Source: Providencia stuartii (lineage in GTDB: Bacteria; Pseudomonadota; Gammaproteobacteria; Enterobacterales; Enterobacteriaceae). From it: a DNA stretch of 64,000 bases. Positions 28,817 to 39,019 of this stretch are shown in pieces. The notes below the pieces were generated by a model that saw only the letters and a list, made by a program, of their open reading frames with translations, did no database searches and was not told where the DNA came from. A program made the position numbers and the translations under genes. The DNA is taken from contig UGUC01000003.1 in NCBI GenBank assembly GCA_900455155.1, positions 310,001-374,000 of the forward strand, read 5' to 3'. Each line of letters begins with the position of its first letter. Within the stretch, counting starts at the first letter, position 1.

Positions 28817-29836
28817 TTAGTTGAAACCTGTTGCTGCCATCGCTAATGTTGTATCTAGCATCCGGTTAGCAAACCCCCACTCGTTATCACACCAAACAAG
28901 GGTTTTAATTAAATGCTTGCCGCTAACTCGCGTTTGCGTCCCATCAACAATCGCACTGTGTGGATCATGATTGAAATCCATCGAGACTAACGGTAATTCA
29001 GTATAGTCTACTATACCACGAAAATGACCATGTGCGGCGCTTCGCAACAGTTCGTTTACTGTAGCCACACTAACATCACTGTGCACGGTAACACTCAAAT
29101 CGATAGCTGTCACATTGGTTGTCGGCACACGTACTGATATCGCCTCAAAATGGTCTTGGAATTTAGGAAAAATCCGCGTAATTCCTGCTGCCAACTTTGT
29201 ATCAACAGGAATAATAGATTGGCTAGCTGCTCGCGTTCTTCTTAAATCATGATGATACGCATCGATCACCGGCTGATCATTCATTGATGCGTGGATCGTT
29301 GTCACCGTACCCGATTCAATCCCAAAAGCATCATCGAGTAATTTAATAATCGGGATAATGCAATTTGTGGTACAAGATGCGTTTGAAACAATTTTATCTT
29401 CAATCGTTAAGTTATCATGATTAACACCATAGACAACTGTCGCATCCAAATCATCCGTACCAGGGTGAGAGAACAGTACTTTCTTCGCGCCTGCTTCAAG
29501 GTGTGCTAAGCCATCTGCACGGGAACCAAACATCCCAGAGCAATCAAGTACGACATCAACCCCTAGCTCTTTCCAAGGTAAGGCGCCGATATCAGGCTGA
29601 TGGAAAAGACGAATGTTATCGTCGCCAACCTGTAACAACGCACCATTAAGACGGACATCCCAAGCAAAGCGCCCATGGCTAGAGTCGTACTTGAGCAAAT
29701 GAGCAATCCCTTCAGGAGTTGCTAGCTCATTGACCGCGACAACGACTATTTCAGCACGTCGCCCTGACTCGTATAACGCCCTTAGTACACTCCGCCCGAT
29801 CCGGCCAAAGCCGTTAATCGCCACTTTTATTGGCAT
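28817..29836 (-). CDS. epd: D-erythrose-4-phosphate dehydrogenase
   Basis: The 339-residue NAD enzyme oxidises erythrose-4-phosphate to 4-phosphoerythronate in de novo pyridoxal phosphate synthesis. The Rossmann motif [18 protein letters not shown] and the catalytic SNASCTTNC are present. [20 protein letters not shown] and the position before pgk-fba distinguish Epd from GapA. The order epd-pgk-fba matches E. coli and the tkt gene precedes it. The frame is intact. Confidence 0.95.
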   Translation of the reverse strand: MPIKVAINGFGRIGRSVLRALYESGRRAEIVVVAVNELATPEGIAHLLKYDSSHGRFAWDVRLNGALLQVGDDNIRLFHQPDIGALPWKELGVDVVLDCSGMFGSRADGLAHLEAGAKKVLFSHPGTDDLDATVVYGVNHDNLTIEDKIVSNASCTTNCIIPIIKLLDDAFGIESGTVTTIHASMNDQPVIDAYHHDLRRTRAASQSIIPVDTKLAAGITRIFPKFQDHFEAISVRVPTTNVTAIDLSVTVHSDVSVATVNELLRSAAHGHFRGIVDYTELPLVSMDFNHDPHSAIVDGTQTRVSGKHLIKTLVWCDNEWGFANRMLDTTLAMAATGFN

Positions 29837-30144
29837 CCTACACCTTGAATTTCAACAAAATCACACGGCTGATAAGGATAACTGACTCACACAAACTCTA
29901 CTGCTGATTTTAACTGTCAAACATCAAAAGTGTGCTTCACTCGACATTTTTGAAATTTTTTATCTCAATCACAGTAAAGACTGAAACGGTTCAGCTAATT
30001 AAGAATTAGATTAAGGGATATATTCACAGAACGCAATAGTCAAACCCAATGAAATGCACAAAAAAACAACGCCCCTGCACCAAAATTGATACAGAGGCGT
30101 ATTTTCACTCGTGATTACTGCCTATCTCTAGGCCGTAACCGCAA
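29837..30144. other. Intergenic region between epd and tkt, with the tkt terminator
   Basis: About 300 bases contain the tkt terminator (30060-30100) and, nearer epd, AT-rich sequence likely to hold the epd promoter. No gene is seen. Confidence 0.6.
30060..30100 (-). terminator. Terminator of transketolase
   Basis: On the - strand ACGCCTCTG pairs over nine positions with CAGGGGCGT, allowing one G-T pair, and is followed by TTGTTTTTTT. It ends the tkt transcript about 45 bases after the stop and separates it from epd. Confidence 0.88.
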
Positions 30145-32140
30145 TTATTTCAGCAATGATTTCGCTGCTTTTACCGCATTTTCAACAGTAATACCGAACT
30201 CTTTAAATAGCTCTTCGGCAGGTGCAGACTCACCAAATGAGTGCATACCAACGATAGCACCATTCAGGCCTGTATACTTAAACCAGTAATCTGCAATGCC
30301 CGCTTCAATCGCAACACGCTTAGTGACGCTTGAAGGTAGAACAGCTTCACGGTATGCCGCATCTTGCTTATCAAATACTTCAGTTGAAGGCATTGAAACA
30401 ACACGCACTTTATGACCTTCGCCAGATAGTTGATCCGCAGCTTTCACCGCCAACTCAACTTCTGAACCTGTCGCAATAAAGATAAGCTCAGGCTGACCTT
30501 CGCTATCTTTCAGGATATAAGCCCCTTTCTCGATTTCAGCTAATTGTTTCGCTGTACGAGGTTGTTGCTCCAGATTTTGACGGGAGAAAATAAGCGCACT
30601 TGGGCCGTCTTTACGTTCAATAGCGTATTTCCATGCCACCGCTGATTCAACTTGGTCACATGGACGCCATGTATTCATGTTTGGCGTCACGCGCAGGCTA
30701 GCTAATTGCTCAACAGGTTGGTGAGTTGGACCATCTTCACCCAGACCGATAGAGTCGTGAGTGTAAACAAAGATACTACGCACTTTCATCAGTGCAGCCA
30801 TACGCACCGCGTTACGCGCATATTCAACGAACATTAGGAATGTTGCACCATAAGGAACAAAACCGCCATGCAGAGCGATACCGTTCATGATTGCTGACAT
30901 ACCAAATTCACGGACACCGTAGTGGATATAGTTACCCGCTTTGTCTTCGTTTAGTGGTTTTAGAGCCTGACCACATTGTTAAGTTACTTGGTGCTAGGTC
31001 AGCAGAGCCGCCTAAGAACTCAGGTAAGACTTTACCGAAGGCTTCTAATGCATTTTGTGATGCTTTACGGCTTGCGATATTCGCAGGGTTTGCTTGCAGA
31101 TGTTCAATAAATTTTTTCGCTTCTGCATCGAAATTCGCCGGTAGCTCACCCGCCATACGACGTTTAAATTCTTCAGCTAATTCAGGGAATGCTTTTGCAT
31201 AAGCGGCAAATTTTTCATTCCAAGCATGTTGTTTTTCTTTACCTGCATCACGCGCATCCCAAGCTTTATAGATTTCTTGTGGGATCTCGAATGGGCCATA
31301 TTGCCAATCCAGAGCTTTACGAGTCGCCGCAATTTCAGCATCACCTAATGGTGCACCATGGACTGATTCAGTGCCTGCTTTATTGGGTGAACCAAAGCCG
31401 ATCACGGTTTTGCACATAATCAGTGTTGGCTTGTCTGTTTCGCGCTGTGCTTCAGTAATAGCAGCATGAATTTGGTCAGCATCATGACCGTCGATATCAC
31501 GAATAACATGCCAGCCGTAAGATTCAAAACGCCCTGCCGTATCGTCTGTAAACCAACCTTGTACATGACCATCGATAGAGATACCGTTATCATCGTAAAA
31601 CGCGATCAGTTTGTTTAACTTCAGCGTACCAGCCAAAGAACAGGCTTCGTGGGAAATCCCTTCCATCATACAACCATCGCCCATAAACACATAGGTGTGG
31701 TGGTCGACGATGTCATGGCCTGGACGGTTAAATTGAGCAGCTAATGTACGCTCTGCAATAGCAAAACCAACTGCGTTTGCGATACCTTGCCCTAATGGAC
31801 CGGTTGTGGTTTCAACACCTGGAGTATAACCATATTCAGGGTGGCCAGGGGTCTTAGAGTGGAGCTGGCGGAAGTTTTTTAACTCATCCATAGATAAGTC
31901 ATAACCCGTCAGATGCAGCAAGCTATAGATCAACATTGAACCATGGCCATTTGACAGCACAAAGCGGTCACGGTTAGCCCAGTGTGGATCTGCTGGGTTA
32001 TGATTCATATAGTCACGCCACAGCACTTCAGCAATATCAGCCATGCCCATAGGCGCACCAGGGTGCCCTGATTTTGCTTTTTGAACCGCATCCATACTTA
32101 GAAAGCGGATAGCATTAGCAAGGGTTTTACGAGTCGTCAT
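30145..32140 (-). pseudogene. tktA: Transketolase, one-base frameshift
   Basis: Read through one indel, the protein has about 664 residues, the usual size. It moves two-carbon units in the pentose phosphate pathway using thiamine diphosphate. The N-terminal part has [18 protein letters not shown], the cofactor motif [18 protein letters not shown] ending in NN-type residues (YDDNGIS), and [16 protein letters not shown] sequence. The C-terminal part has [20 protein letters not shown] and [16 protein letters not shown]. The break near 30970 is one extra A in a run of four, before [10 protein letters not shown]. As transketolase is nearly essential, a sequence error is likely. Gene position before epd-pgk-fba supports tktA. 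Confidence 0.93.
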
Positions 32141-32691
32141 TAGTATACTCCAGGTCGGATAAAAACGTACTTAAACCAATTTTCACAACGCAATATGGAA
32201 TTGTTGCACTTTTTCACAGACAAGCTATGAAACTAACGCAATTTGCTCCACACAGCAATTATTCGCTACATTCGTGCCCGCGAATCGTCAATAAATTAAA
32301 CTATTTCAGAGCTGAATCCTTTCCATTGCGCAAAATATCACTTAAAGATGATTTTTTTTGCGCAAATCATTACCCTTATTAAACCTGAGTTTACCATCAG
32401 GGATCAAGGTGATTTGTCATTCTTATGCATTTAGGGATAACAATAGTGATTATTAGCAAATTTTGCTATGAAAAATTGGTGGATTAGATAAGAGATAAGC
32501 ATGGCTCTACACATCGAAACAAAAAATCCCTATTCGTTATACGACTTGGTTATAATCTCGATACAACAGGAGCACGCTAGCCGCCAAAAAATGAGTATAT
32601 TTAGCTCAAAAGTGCTGAATAATCCAATGCAGATAGGAATGAAGAAGAGATATCTGCTAATAAATAAAAATAATGCATTAGAGGTTTAATT
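32141..32691. other. Intergenic region upstream of tkt
   Basis: The first 150 bases probably contain the tkt promoter. The rest is AT-rich with no credible gene; a 62-codon open frame at 32501 shows no family features. Confidence 0.5.
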
Positions 32692-33094
<403 letters not shown>

Positions 33095-33202
33095 CCATAT
33101 ACAAACCAAAATCGGCTATTTATGATAATAAATATCAATAGTCATAAATAGCCAAATTCTACATTTTATTTATATCACTAAAAACAATAAATATCCTTGG
33201 AG

Positions 33203-33886
33203 CTACTTGCCCATGCTCCGATAAAAACCAACATATGCATTAGCAAATAATTGGCAGCCAAATTTGATACCTTCTTTAATCATAAATTGATATTTTGGTT
33301 CATCCCAATATTGATTGACAACTTTCAAAAAATCTTCCGAGTGTTCAATATCCAGTTCTCGATGTAAGCCATAATGGGTGATCTTATCTTCTGGCAGCCA
33401 ACCCTCTTTAGCTATCGCTTCAAATATCATGCACGATACATCAACAAATGTTCTCTCAATACCCGCATACATAGAAGCAGCAAAACGAAAATCACAAAAA
33501 GAAGAAACTCCACGTAATGCTTCATTAAAGATCCGAGCATTAGGTGGGGGGTTCTGTAAATCAATACTGGATATATCACCACCTAAACGTTCGATTAAAG
33601 TTATGATTGTATTTCCATGCACATTTTCCTTAACACCTTGACCGTGTTCTTCCCAAAGATTCCCCACCAAGGCAATTCGTGAAATAGGGTCGGATATATT
33701 GGCTATAATTTGTGCCATTGGCCTACTGAAAAAATAAACCATCGGTGCAAATTCTAATTGGCTATTTAAAAATTGTTCATGAGTCATTTCACCAGAAGTC
33801 AGAGATTTAAAATAGGGATTTTCAGGCAGATTTAAATCAAGTATAGATGATTCCAATTGGTTTTTTAATTCTATATTCAATGACAT
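33203..33886 (-). CDS. Heme-oxygenase-like diiron (TenA/PqqC superfamily) protein
   Basis: The 227-residue all-helical protein has the layout of heme-oxygenase-like diiron oxidases (PF14518-type iron-containing redox enzymes, related to CADD, UndA and BesC). Likely metal ligands are present: LWEEHGQG (Glu and His, residues about 78-82), AGIERTF (Glu about 144), and HYGLHRELDIEHSEDF (His, Asp and His, about 170-184). Characterised relatives use O2 to attack fatty acids, amino acids or their own tyrosine. The substrate here is unknown. It is alone, with decayed genes on both sides, yet its frame is intact. TenA-type thiaminase is less likely because the diiron pattern is complete. Confidence 0.7.
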   Translation of the reverse strand: MSLNIELKNQLESSILDLNLPENPYFKSLTSGEMTHEQFLNSQLEFAPMVYFFSRPMAQIIANISDPISRIALVGNLWEEHGQGVKENVHGNTIITLIERLGGDISSIDLQNPPPNARIFNEALRGVSSFCDFRFAASMYAGIERTFVDVSCMIFEAIAKEGWLPEDKITHYGLHRELDIEHSEDFLKVVNQYWDEPKYQFMIKEGIKFGCQLFANAYVGFYRSMGK

Positions 33887-34194
33887 ACATCAACCTCCAA
33901 GTTTATTTTCAGGGAAGAATACGTTTTTTATCAAACAAGATAAAAGTAAATTAATCATTTCCTTTAAAATAACCATGGCATATTTCAGTTACATTGACTT
34001 ATATTTAATTATATTAATCATTAATAATTTATTAGCTCATTAAATTACCGATAAAAATAGCATCATAAAATATACAAATTTAAATAATTCACATCATTAA
34101 CAAAGTGAAATAACCATTCTAACTCCCAATATATAAATTATATTTACATCACTTTAGTTTAATTAAAAGTACACGATGATATTTTGTCGCTTTT
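33887..34194. other. AT-rich intergenic region upstream of the diiron protein gene
   Basis: About 300 bases of very AT-rich sequence without a credible gene. A promoter for the - strand gene is expected here. Confidence 0.45.
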
Positions 34195-34259
34195 ATGGAA
34201 GCTAAAAATAATTACGCTGGGGGTATTTTTACCGATTCACTGGATTGTGATATGAAAAG
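34195..34259 (+). pseudogene. Second remnant of the DUF6122-like gene
   Basis: The 65 bases resemble 32940-33015: a TGGAA(G)CTAAAA start, a G-rich GGGGTATT centre and TTTTTACCGATTCACTGGAT near the end. A block of about 12 bases is missing in the middle. It shows that two copies of the gene once lay around the diiron gene. Confidence 0.5.
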
Positions 34260-34267
34260 AGTTTAAT

Positions 34268-34632
34268 ACTAAACACGCCTCATAATATTTGAATACGGTA
34301 GCTTTGGCTCAGTTTTTTAATTATCGCAAGTTGTTCAGGGAGTCTGACATCACCAGAAAAGTAGCCTTCTTTAAGAGCTCGTCATGCTTTTCGAGATGAG
34401 CAATTTTCTTTTTTAGTGCACGAATTTCAACTTGTTCTGGTGTCATTGCCGATGCTTTTGGCGAAATACCTTTACGCTCGTTTTTGAGTTGCCGCCCCCA
34501 TTATCCAATGGTTGATTTCACCATGTCCATGGCACTAACTGCTTCAATCATGGCATAATTCTGGTCGAGAACTCATTGAGCGATTTCAAGTTTAAATTCC
34601 ATACTGAAATTACATCTAATTTGCTTTGTCAT
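34268..34632 (-). pseudogene. IS3-family (IS51-group) OrfA remnant
   Basis: On the - strand the sequence reads MTKQIRCNFSMEFKLEIAQ, then VLDQNYAMIEAVSAMDMVKS, RQLKNERKGISPKASAMTPE and IRALKKKIAHLEKHDELLKK. This is the DNA-binding first ORF of an IS51-type IS3 element. Several stops and a shift interrupt it and no orfB follows. It is a decayed insertion beside the fimbrial operon. Confidence 0.72.
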
Positions 34633-34833
34633 ACATGTCACCTATTAAGTTATGCAGTGTATAATAGCACCTCTATTCAATGACCAAATTAACTATGCCA
34701 CTAAAAACTACTATTATAAAGGGACTTCTTCTTGGTACATCATCACTTCCCAAAATATGAATAACATAATTACGATATCGATTAACAGTTATTGCTCCTC
34801 CCATGTAAACAATAATAAGAGGAGCTGTCGCTA

Positions 34834-35722
34834 TTACCTATAATCAAATACGATGATCGTGCTGCCGAGATATTCACCTGCAACCGCCGCTTCTGTTCCT
34901 AATGAATCAGAGATGTAAATGGGGGTATTCCCACCCTCAATAGTGGACTCTATAACACTTACATAATCTTTTCCGTCCAAGGATATAGTAAGAGTATGAG
35001 AGAGTTGAGATCCTGAGGGGGACTTGATTACATCAGTTTTCGATATAGGATCATTGTACATAACATAAATACTCACATTTGCACTTTTATTACAGTTAAT
35101 GCTGCCCTGTCCAGTAGCGACGTGTCCTGCCACGAGTTCACGGCTAATAACACCATGGTTAATATTTGGTATTGAAGTTGTGCAGACAGGTGGTACGATA
35201 TCATAGTTAACATATTTACACATTGCTTGAAGTGGAGTTCCATAATTCTCCATATCATAGGGAATCATTGGAGGTACAGTAGTACTGAGCCCGTACAGTT
35301 GCGCACATACAACAGTATTCGGCGCTAGTTCATACACGCCTTCGCCCCCATACTTGTGGCCACTCTTAACAGTCTGAAAAACAATCTCACTGATGATGTC
35401 ATCACTAGAATAATGGTGACAGGATAACGGTAATTTGAATACTATCTGACCATAACGTCGTCCACTTTCCGTTAATGCTTGGATACCAAATACGACTAAC
35501 GAATGTACACATACTACAAAGAGGGGGACCAAAACTACTATAACCACACGTTGGCCTATGTCCAATGTTTTGTGGATTAAGAATACTGTCAAGCGAGAGC
35601 CAAGTGATTGTTTTAGGAGCAAGCCAATTACCACTGCCAAATCGATCCTCGATTTCTAGGTTAAAATTAGAACCGAATGCAAGTAATGGGACTAATAGAA
35701 GTAAGGTTAGTAATAATTTCAT
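34834..35722 (-). pseudogene. Fimbrial tip adhesin (MrpH-like position), frameshifted
   Basis: This is the last gene of the fimbrial operon. A signal peptide (MKLLLTLLLLVPLLAFGS) is followed by a receptor-binding-type domain in two frames (LNPQNIGHRPTCGYSSFGPP, then ALTESGRRYGQIVFKLPLSC). The C-terminal pilin domain has INCNKSANVSIYVMY, LSHTLTISLDG and a final IIVFDYR, with cysteine spacing typical of chaperone-usher subunits. Size (about 295 residues) and position match the tip adhesin MrpH of Proteus MR/P fimbriae. The ligand is unknown. The frame switches once near 35480-35520. Confidence 0.68.
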
Positions 35723-35898
35723 ATTATTCTCGTCTATATACACCAAGGCAATAAGAAAGAGCTGATAATACGCCCGAAATCCTCTGCCTCATCGTTAAAA
35801 CAAATGACATTCAGCACTAAGTCTGACGATATCCAGCTTTGCTCATGGAACTACTGGCTCCTGCGGTTGATTTTTCAGTTTGCACTAAAATGTATTCA

Positions 35899-36462
35899 TT
35901 ATTCATATATCAAGCCATACGTCAGAGTTGCTGTAAAAAAACCCGGTTGAATGCTCTCTACCGTTGCGCCTTCCACCGCCTGCACATATGCTCGCAACCG
36001 AATAGTCATATCCCCTTTTTTTATCGGTATTAAAGGCTCTACCTGAGTGTTATTAATGGGTAACGCTACCCCACTCGGGGTTTCAAGACCTATCGCAATC
36101 CCACTAGCCTGACTTCCAGCATCTACATTCAGTAATCCATTGTCGGTCGTCGAAACACCACTAAATTTCACTGAAATACTATTTCCCAAAGAAGTATCAC
36201 AATCCGTCAAATGAAATTGGATGTCTTCCTTGCTATAACGACGTTGTCCATTCAGCAAATCCTTTGAATTAATATTGCCGCCAAAATCAACCCCAAAATT
36301 TTCATAGGTAGGATCGACTGTGCATGGCAATGCAATCAATGTCCCGCTGTACTGGATATCATTACTGTTCATCGCCTGAGTAGTTAATGACAAACAACTA
36401 CAAAATAATAAACATGCACTTATTGATATCCAGCGTGTTACCTTACCATTGAGTCTATTCAT
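35899..36462 (-). CDS. Minor fimbrial subunit (MrpG-like)
   Basis: The 187-residue protein has a signal peptide ending about TTQAMN, the pilin disulfide pair (ALPCTVDP and LTDCDTS) and the beta-zipper C-terminus FFTATLTYGLIYE with the penultimate tyrosine region recognised by the chaperone. It overlaps the preceding pilin gene by four bases (start 36462, stop 36459), so translation is coupled. It lies before the adhesin, like MrpG in MR/P operons. Confidence 0.8.
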   Translation of the reverse strand: MNRLNGKVTRWISISACLLFCSCLSLTTQAMNSNDIQYSGTLIALPCTVDPTYENFGVDFGGNINSKDLLNGQRRYSKEDIQFHLTDCDTSLGNSISVKFSGVSTTDNGLLNVDAGSQASGIAIGLETPSGVALPINNTQVEPLIPIKKGDMTIRLRAYVQAVEGATVESIQPGFFTATLTYGLIYE

Positions 36463-36980
36463 GGATAATTCATCTCCACGCTAGCCGTTGCAGCAAATCC
36501 CCCTTCAAACAAGGTTACTGAAGGATCCGTATCTTTGACAGGTACCGCATATAACGGTAAAGCTGCGCTGCCATTACTCGACATTTTTATTGGGGTTCCC
36601 GTATTCGGTGGAATAACCTGCCCCTCGTGATACAAACGGATCCCAAGCCCTGGTACACTGGCTTGTAATGCCTTGTCGTCAAAAGGCGCTGCCATACCAC
36701 GGTACTCTAGATATAAAGCGACCGACTCCCCTAACCCTGCACCGCAACTTAGCGTTAACGTAAAGTCTTTTTGATAATTAACCCCATTAATTTTAGTAAT
36801 ACCAACTTCACCGAATGGGACTTTAATGGGTTGATTCACACCTTCAGGCCCTGACACATCACACGGTGGGTTTTGAATTAAATTCGCCGTGAAATTGACA
36901 TCAACAGCATGTGCCATCTGTAATATAAAACTCGCTGATACAAAGACACTTAACCTTAATATTGTTTTTAACCTCATCAT
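36459..36980 (-). CDS. Minor fimbrial subunit
   Basis: The 173-residue pilin has a signal peptide (FVSASFILQMAHA), the cysteine pair NPPCDVSGPEGVNQPIKV and LTLSCGAG, and the C-terminal strand EGGFAATASVEMNYP. It is a paralogue of the next pilin upstream (both share the CD..GP.G..QPI pattern). Its ATG overlaps the upstream stop as ATGA. It should be assembled near the fibre tip. Confidence 0.82.
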   Translation of the reverse strand: MMRLKTILRLSVFVSASFILQMAHAVDVNFTANLIQNPPCDVSGPEGVNQPIKVPFGEVGITKINGVNYQKDFTLTLSCGAGLGESVALYLEYRGMAAPFDDKALQASVPGLGIRLYHEGQVIPPNTGTPIKMSSNGSAALPLYAVPVKDTDPSVTLFEGGFAATASVEMNYP

Positions 36981-37496
36981 TGATACTCCACACTCAACGT
37001 CGCGGATGCAGTCATCTGACCGTCATTAATCCCCCCAGTCCCACTGCCAATCGGTATCACACTGAGGGTTGGCTGAGTGCTATAATTAAAATGACGCCAG
37101 ACACCTAAATTCAGATTACTGGTTACCCGCCATAAGGCGTAATCCTAAGTTCTTGTCCGAGGTGGACAACACATTCGCCGCTTGGCCACTCATGCGGGGG
37201 CCATCAAATTTCAGTTTTAAGGCTGGATTACTTGCTGCATCGTCGCAACTTAGAGTATACGGAATGTCAGTTTTTTCCGTAGCTAACCCATCGATATTTT
37301 TTATGATCAGGTCGCCCATCGCCACATTGATGGGCTGTCCAATCCCGTCAGGCCCGTAGATATCACAGGTCTTCTCAACTACCGTGACCTTCACGGTTAA
37401 GGTATAGGTTTCTGCAAGGGTCGCCGCTGAACACAGCATCAAACTGCTCATCAACAGACTGGTTGCCAGCACTTTCGGCAGTCGACATCGTCTCAT
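36977..37496 (-). pseudogene. Minor fimbrial subunit, frameshifted near the 3' end
   Basis: The protein (about 170 residues when corrected) has a signal peptide (LATSLLMSSLMLCSAATLA), EKTCDIYGPDGIGQPINVAMGD and TLSCDDAAS. The frame breaks near 37120 after LRLMAGNQ; the continuing frame gives NLNLGVWRHFNYSTQ and the pilin end QMTASATLSVEYQ at 36977. It is a paralogue of the following pilin. The start at 37496 (MRRCRLPK) is chosen; 37502 or 37514 are alternatives. Confidence 0.77.
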
Positions 37497-37516
37497 TGTC
37501 ATAATGATGACCACTC

Positions 37517-38144
37517 CTACTCGTACAACATTTCAAATGCAATCAGCGCCGAATACGCCCCCGGCACAAGCTGCCCCGTTCTCACCGGCGTCACGTAATA
37601 GGTCAACTGACTTTGCCCTGAAGGCAATAACTGTGGCTCACTTTCTAACCCCAAAGGTAGCAGTGAACCATTTGGTGTTGTGATAGCCAGCCCCAATCCT
37701 TTTACCCCATTGACACGAGCGATATCCGGCATTGATGGCACACTATCTGCTAAAAAACGAATTTTGACTGCTGGTTGACTGGAGCTCCATGCTGTCATTC
37801 CCGTTTGTACATTATCTAAACGAGTCTCTGTTTCTAAACAGTCCTCTAACTCAATCTGAAACGGTACGGGTGCTCCTCTACCATTATGCTGCAAGGTACT
37901 GGTATCCAAATTCCCCATCTCGACTGATTGGTAACTAGATGTCATCGCTAGCCGACATGGGCTTTCCGTTAATGAACCAGACACGTACAACACACCATGC
38001 TGTCCATCGACATTCCAGTTATCTACTGGCCGATAGAGATTGCCATTATTATCCGCCGCCATGCCTGATAAACTGACGGTGCTGCTAAACATCGCTAGAA
38101 GTAAGCCGTATCGGAAAACGTTTTTTTCTTTGTAAGTCTGTCAT
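37517..38144 (-). pseudogene. Minor fimbrial subunit (MrpE-like), frameshifted in the signal peptide
   Basis: The mature part has SPCRLAMTSSYQSVEMG, ELEDCLETETR and the C-terminal strand GAYSALIAFEMLYE. The ORF from 38092 starts inside the signal peptide. Reading back through one extra A in a run of seven near 38125 gives a full leader (MTDLQRKK, then YGLLLAMFSSTVSLSGMA) from the ATG at 38144. It lies just after the chaperone gene, as MrpE does. Confidence 0.77.
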
Positions 38145-38190
38145 GCGCACTCCTTCAATATGGGCACCGTCAGTCGGGTGCTTACTCGAA

Positions 38191-38941
38191 TTATTCGCTT
38201 TTACCATTTGGAACAACCTGACAGCTCGACACCTGACAGCGGAAGGTCAAATTAGGGCGTCCACCATAATCATTGATGTAAGTCAGTACGGGATTATTTC
38301 CTAATTGATTAGCGCTGATGCCTAAATCATCCTGTCCAAACGGTGGCACCATGACTGGTGTAAAATCTTTACCATCCGATGCTTTGCCATTAGTCGTCGC
38401 ATTAATAATCGTGACGTAATACGGTGTGGGATTTTTCACGATATAACGTTCACCTTGTTTATCTAAGGTTAATTTGTCTTGCCATGGCGCACCGTTTTTT
38501 TTCAGGTATTATCGCTTTAGGTCGATAAAACAGCTTCACTCGTGTTTGCAGAGCAATTTGTAATGTGTTTGGTTTATCGCTTTTTGGCGGTATTTCTCGT
38601 AAATTAAAATAAAATAAAGACTCACGATCTTGAGGTAACGAATTAATAGCAGGTAATGCTTCAATTTTTACTTGGCTTGATTTACCTGGCTCTATACGCT
38701 GTACGGGCGGTAATACAACCAATGGCGATTGGATCTTCTGCCCTTCCGCATTTTCAATCCACCCTTGCGCTAAATATGGTAACTGTTTGTTGTTATTTGA
38801 AATATTGAGTGAGATTGACTTTTGTCCACCATCAAAAATAACCCGAGTCCTATCCATCGATACCGCGGAATAAGCTGTGCTGCTAAATAATGCCAAACCA
38901 ATTAACCCCATGGTTGTACGATAAGAAATCGTTAATTGCAT
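38191..38941 (-). pseudogene. Periplasmic fimbrial chaperone (PapD/MrpD family), frameshifted
   Basis: The chaperone (about 249 residues) guides pilins to the usher by donor-strand complementation. It has a signal peptide (LIGLALFSSTAYS), AVSMDRTRVIFDGGQKSISL, YLAQGWIENAEG and YFNLREIPPKS, the conserved chaperone signature. The C-terminal domain (NPTPYYVTIINATTNGK) is in another frame. The break is in a run of eight A near 38490, after KAIIPEK. It lies between the usher and the pilin genes. Confidence 0.85.
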
Positions 38942-39019
38942 AGTTATTTACCTTTTATTTCTGTGTTCTCTCTTGAGCCATGCTTTTCGTGAATTAGGCT
39001 ATTCTTGTGCTGAATAAAA

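Noticed and set aside
32501..32689. 62-codon open frame upstream of the DUF6122-like pseudogene
   Set aside because: No family features and no conserved context visible.
34794..34825. Hairpin (GCTCCTC with GAGGAGC) after the fimbrial adhesin as a terminator
   Set aside because: The loop is 18 bases and there is no T run on the - strand, so it is too weak to call.
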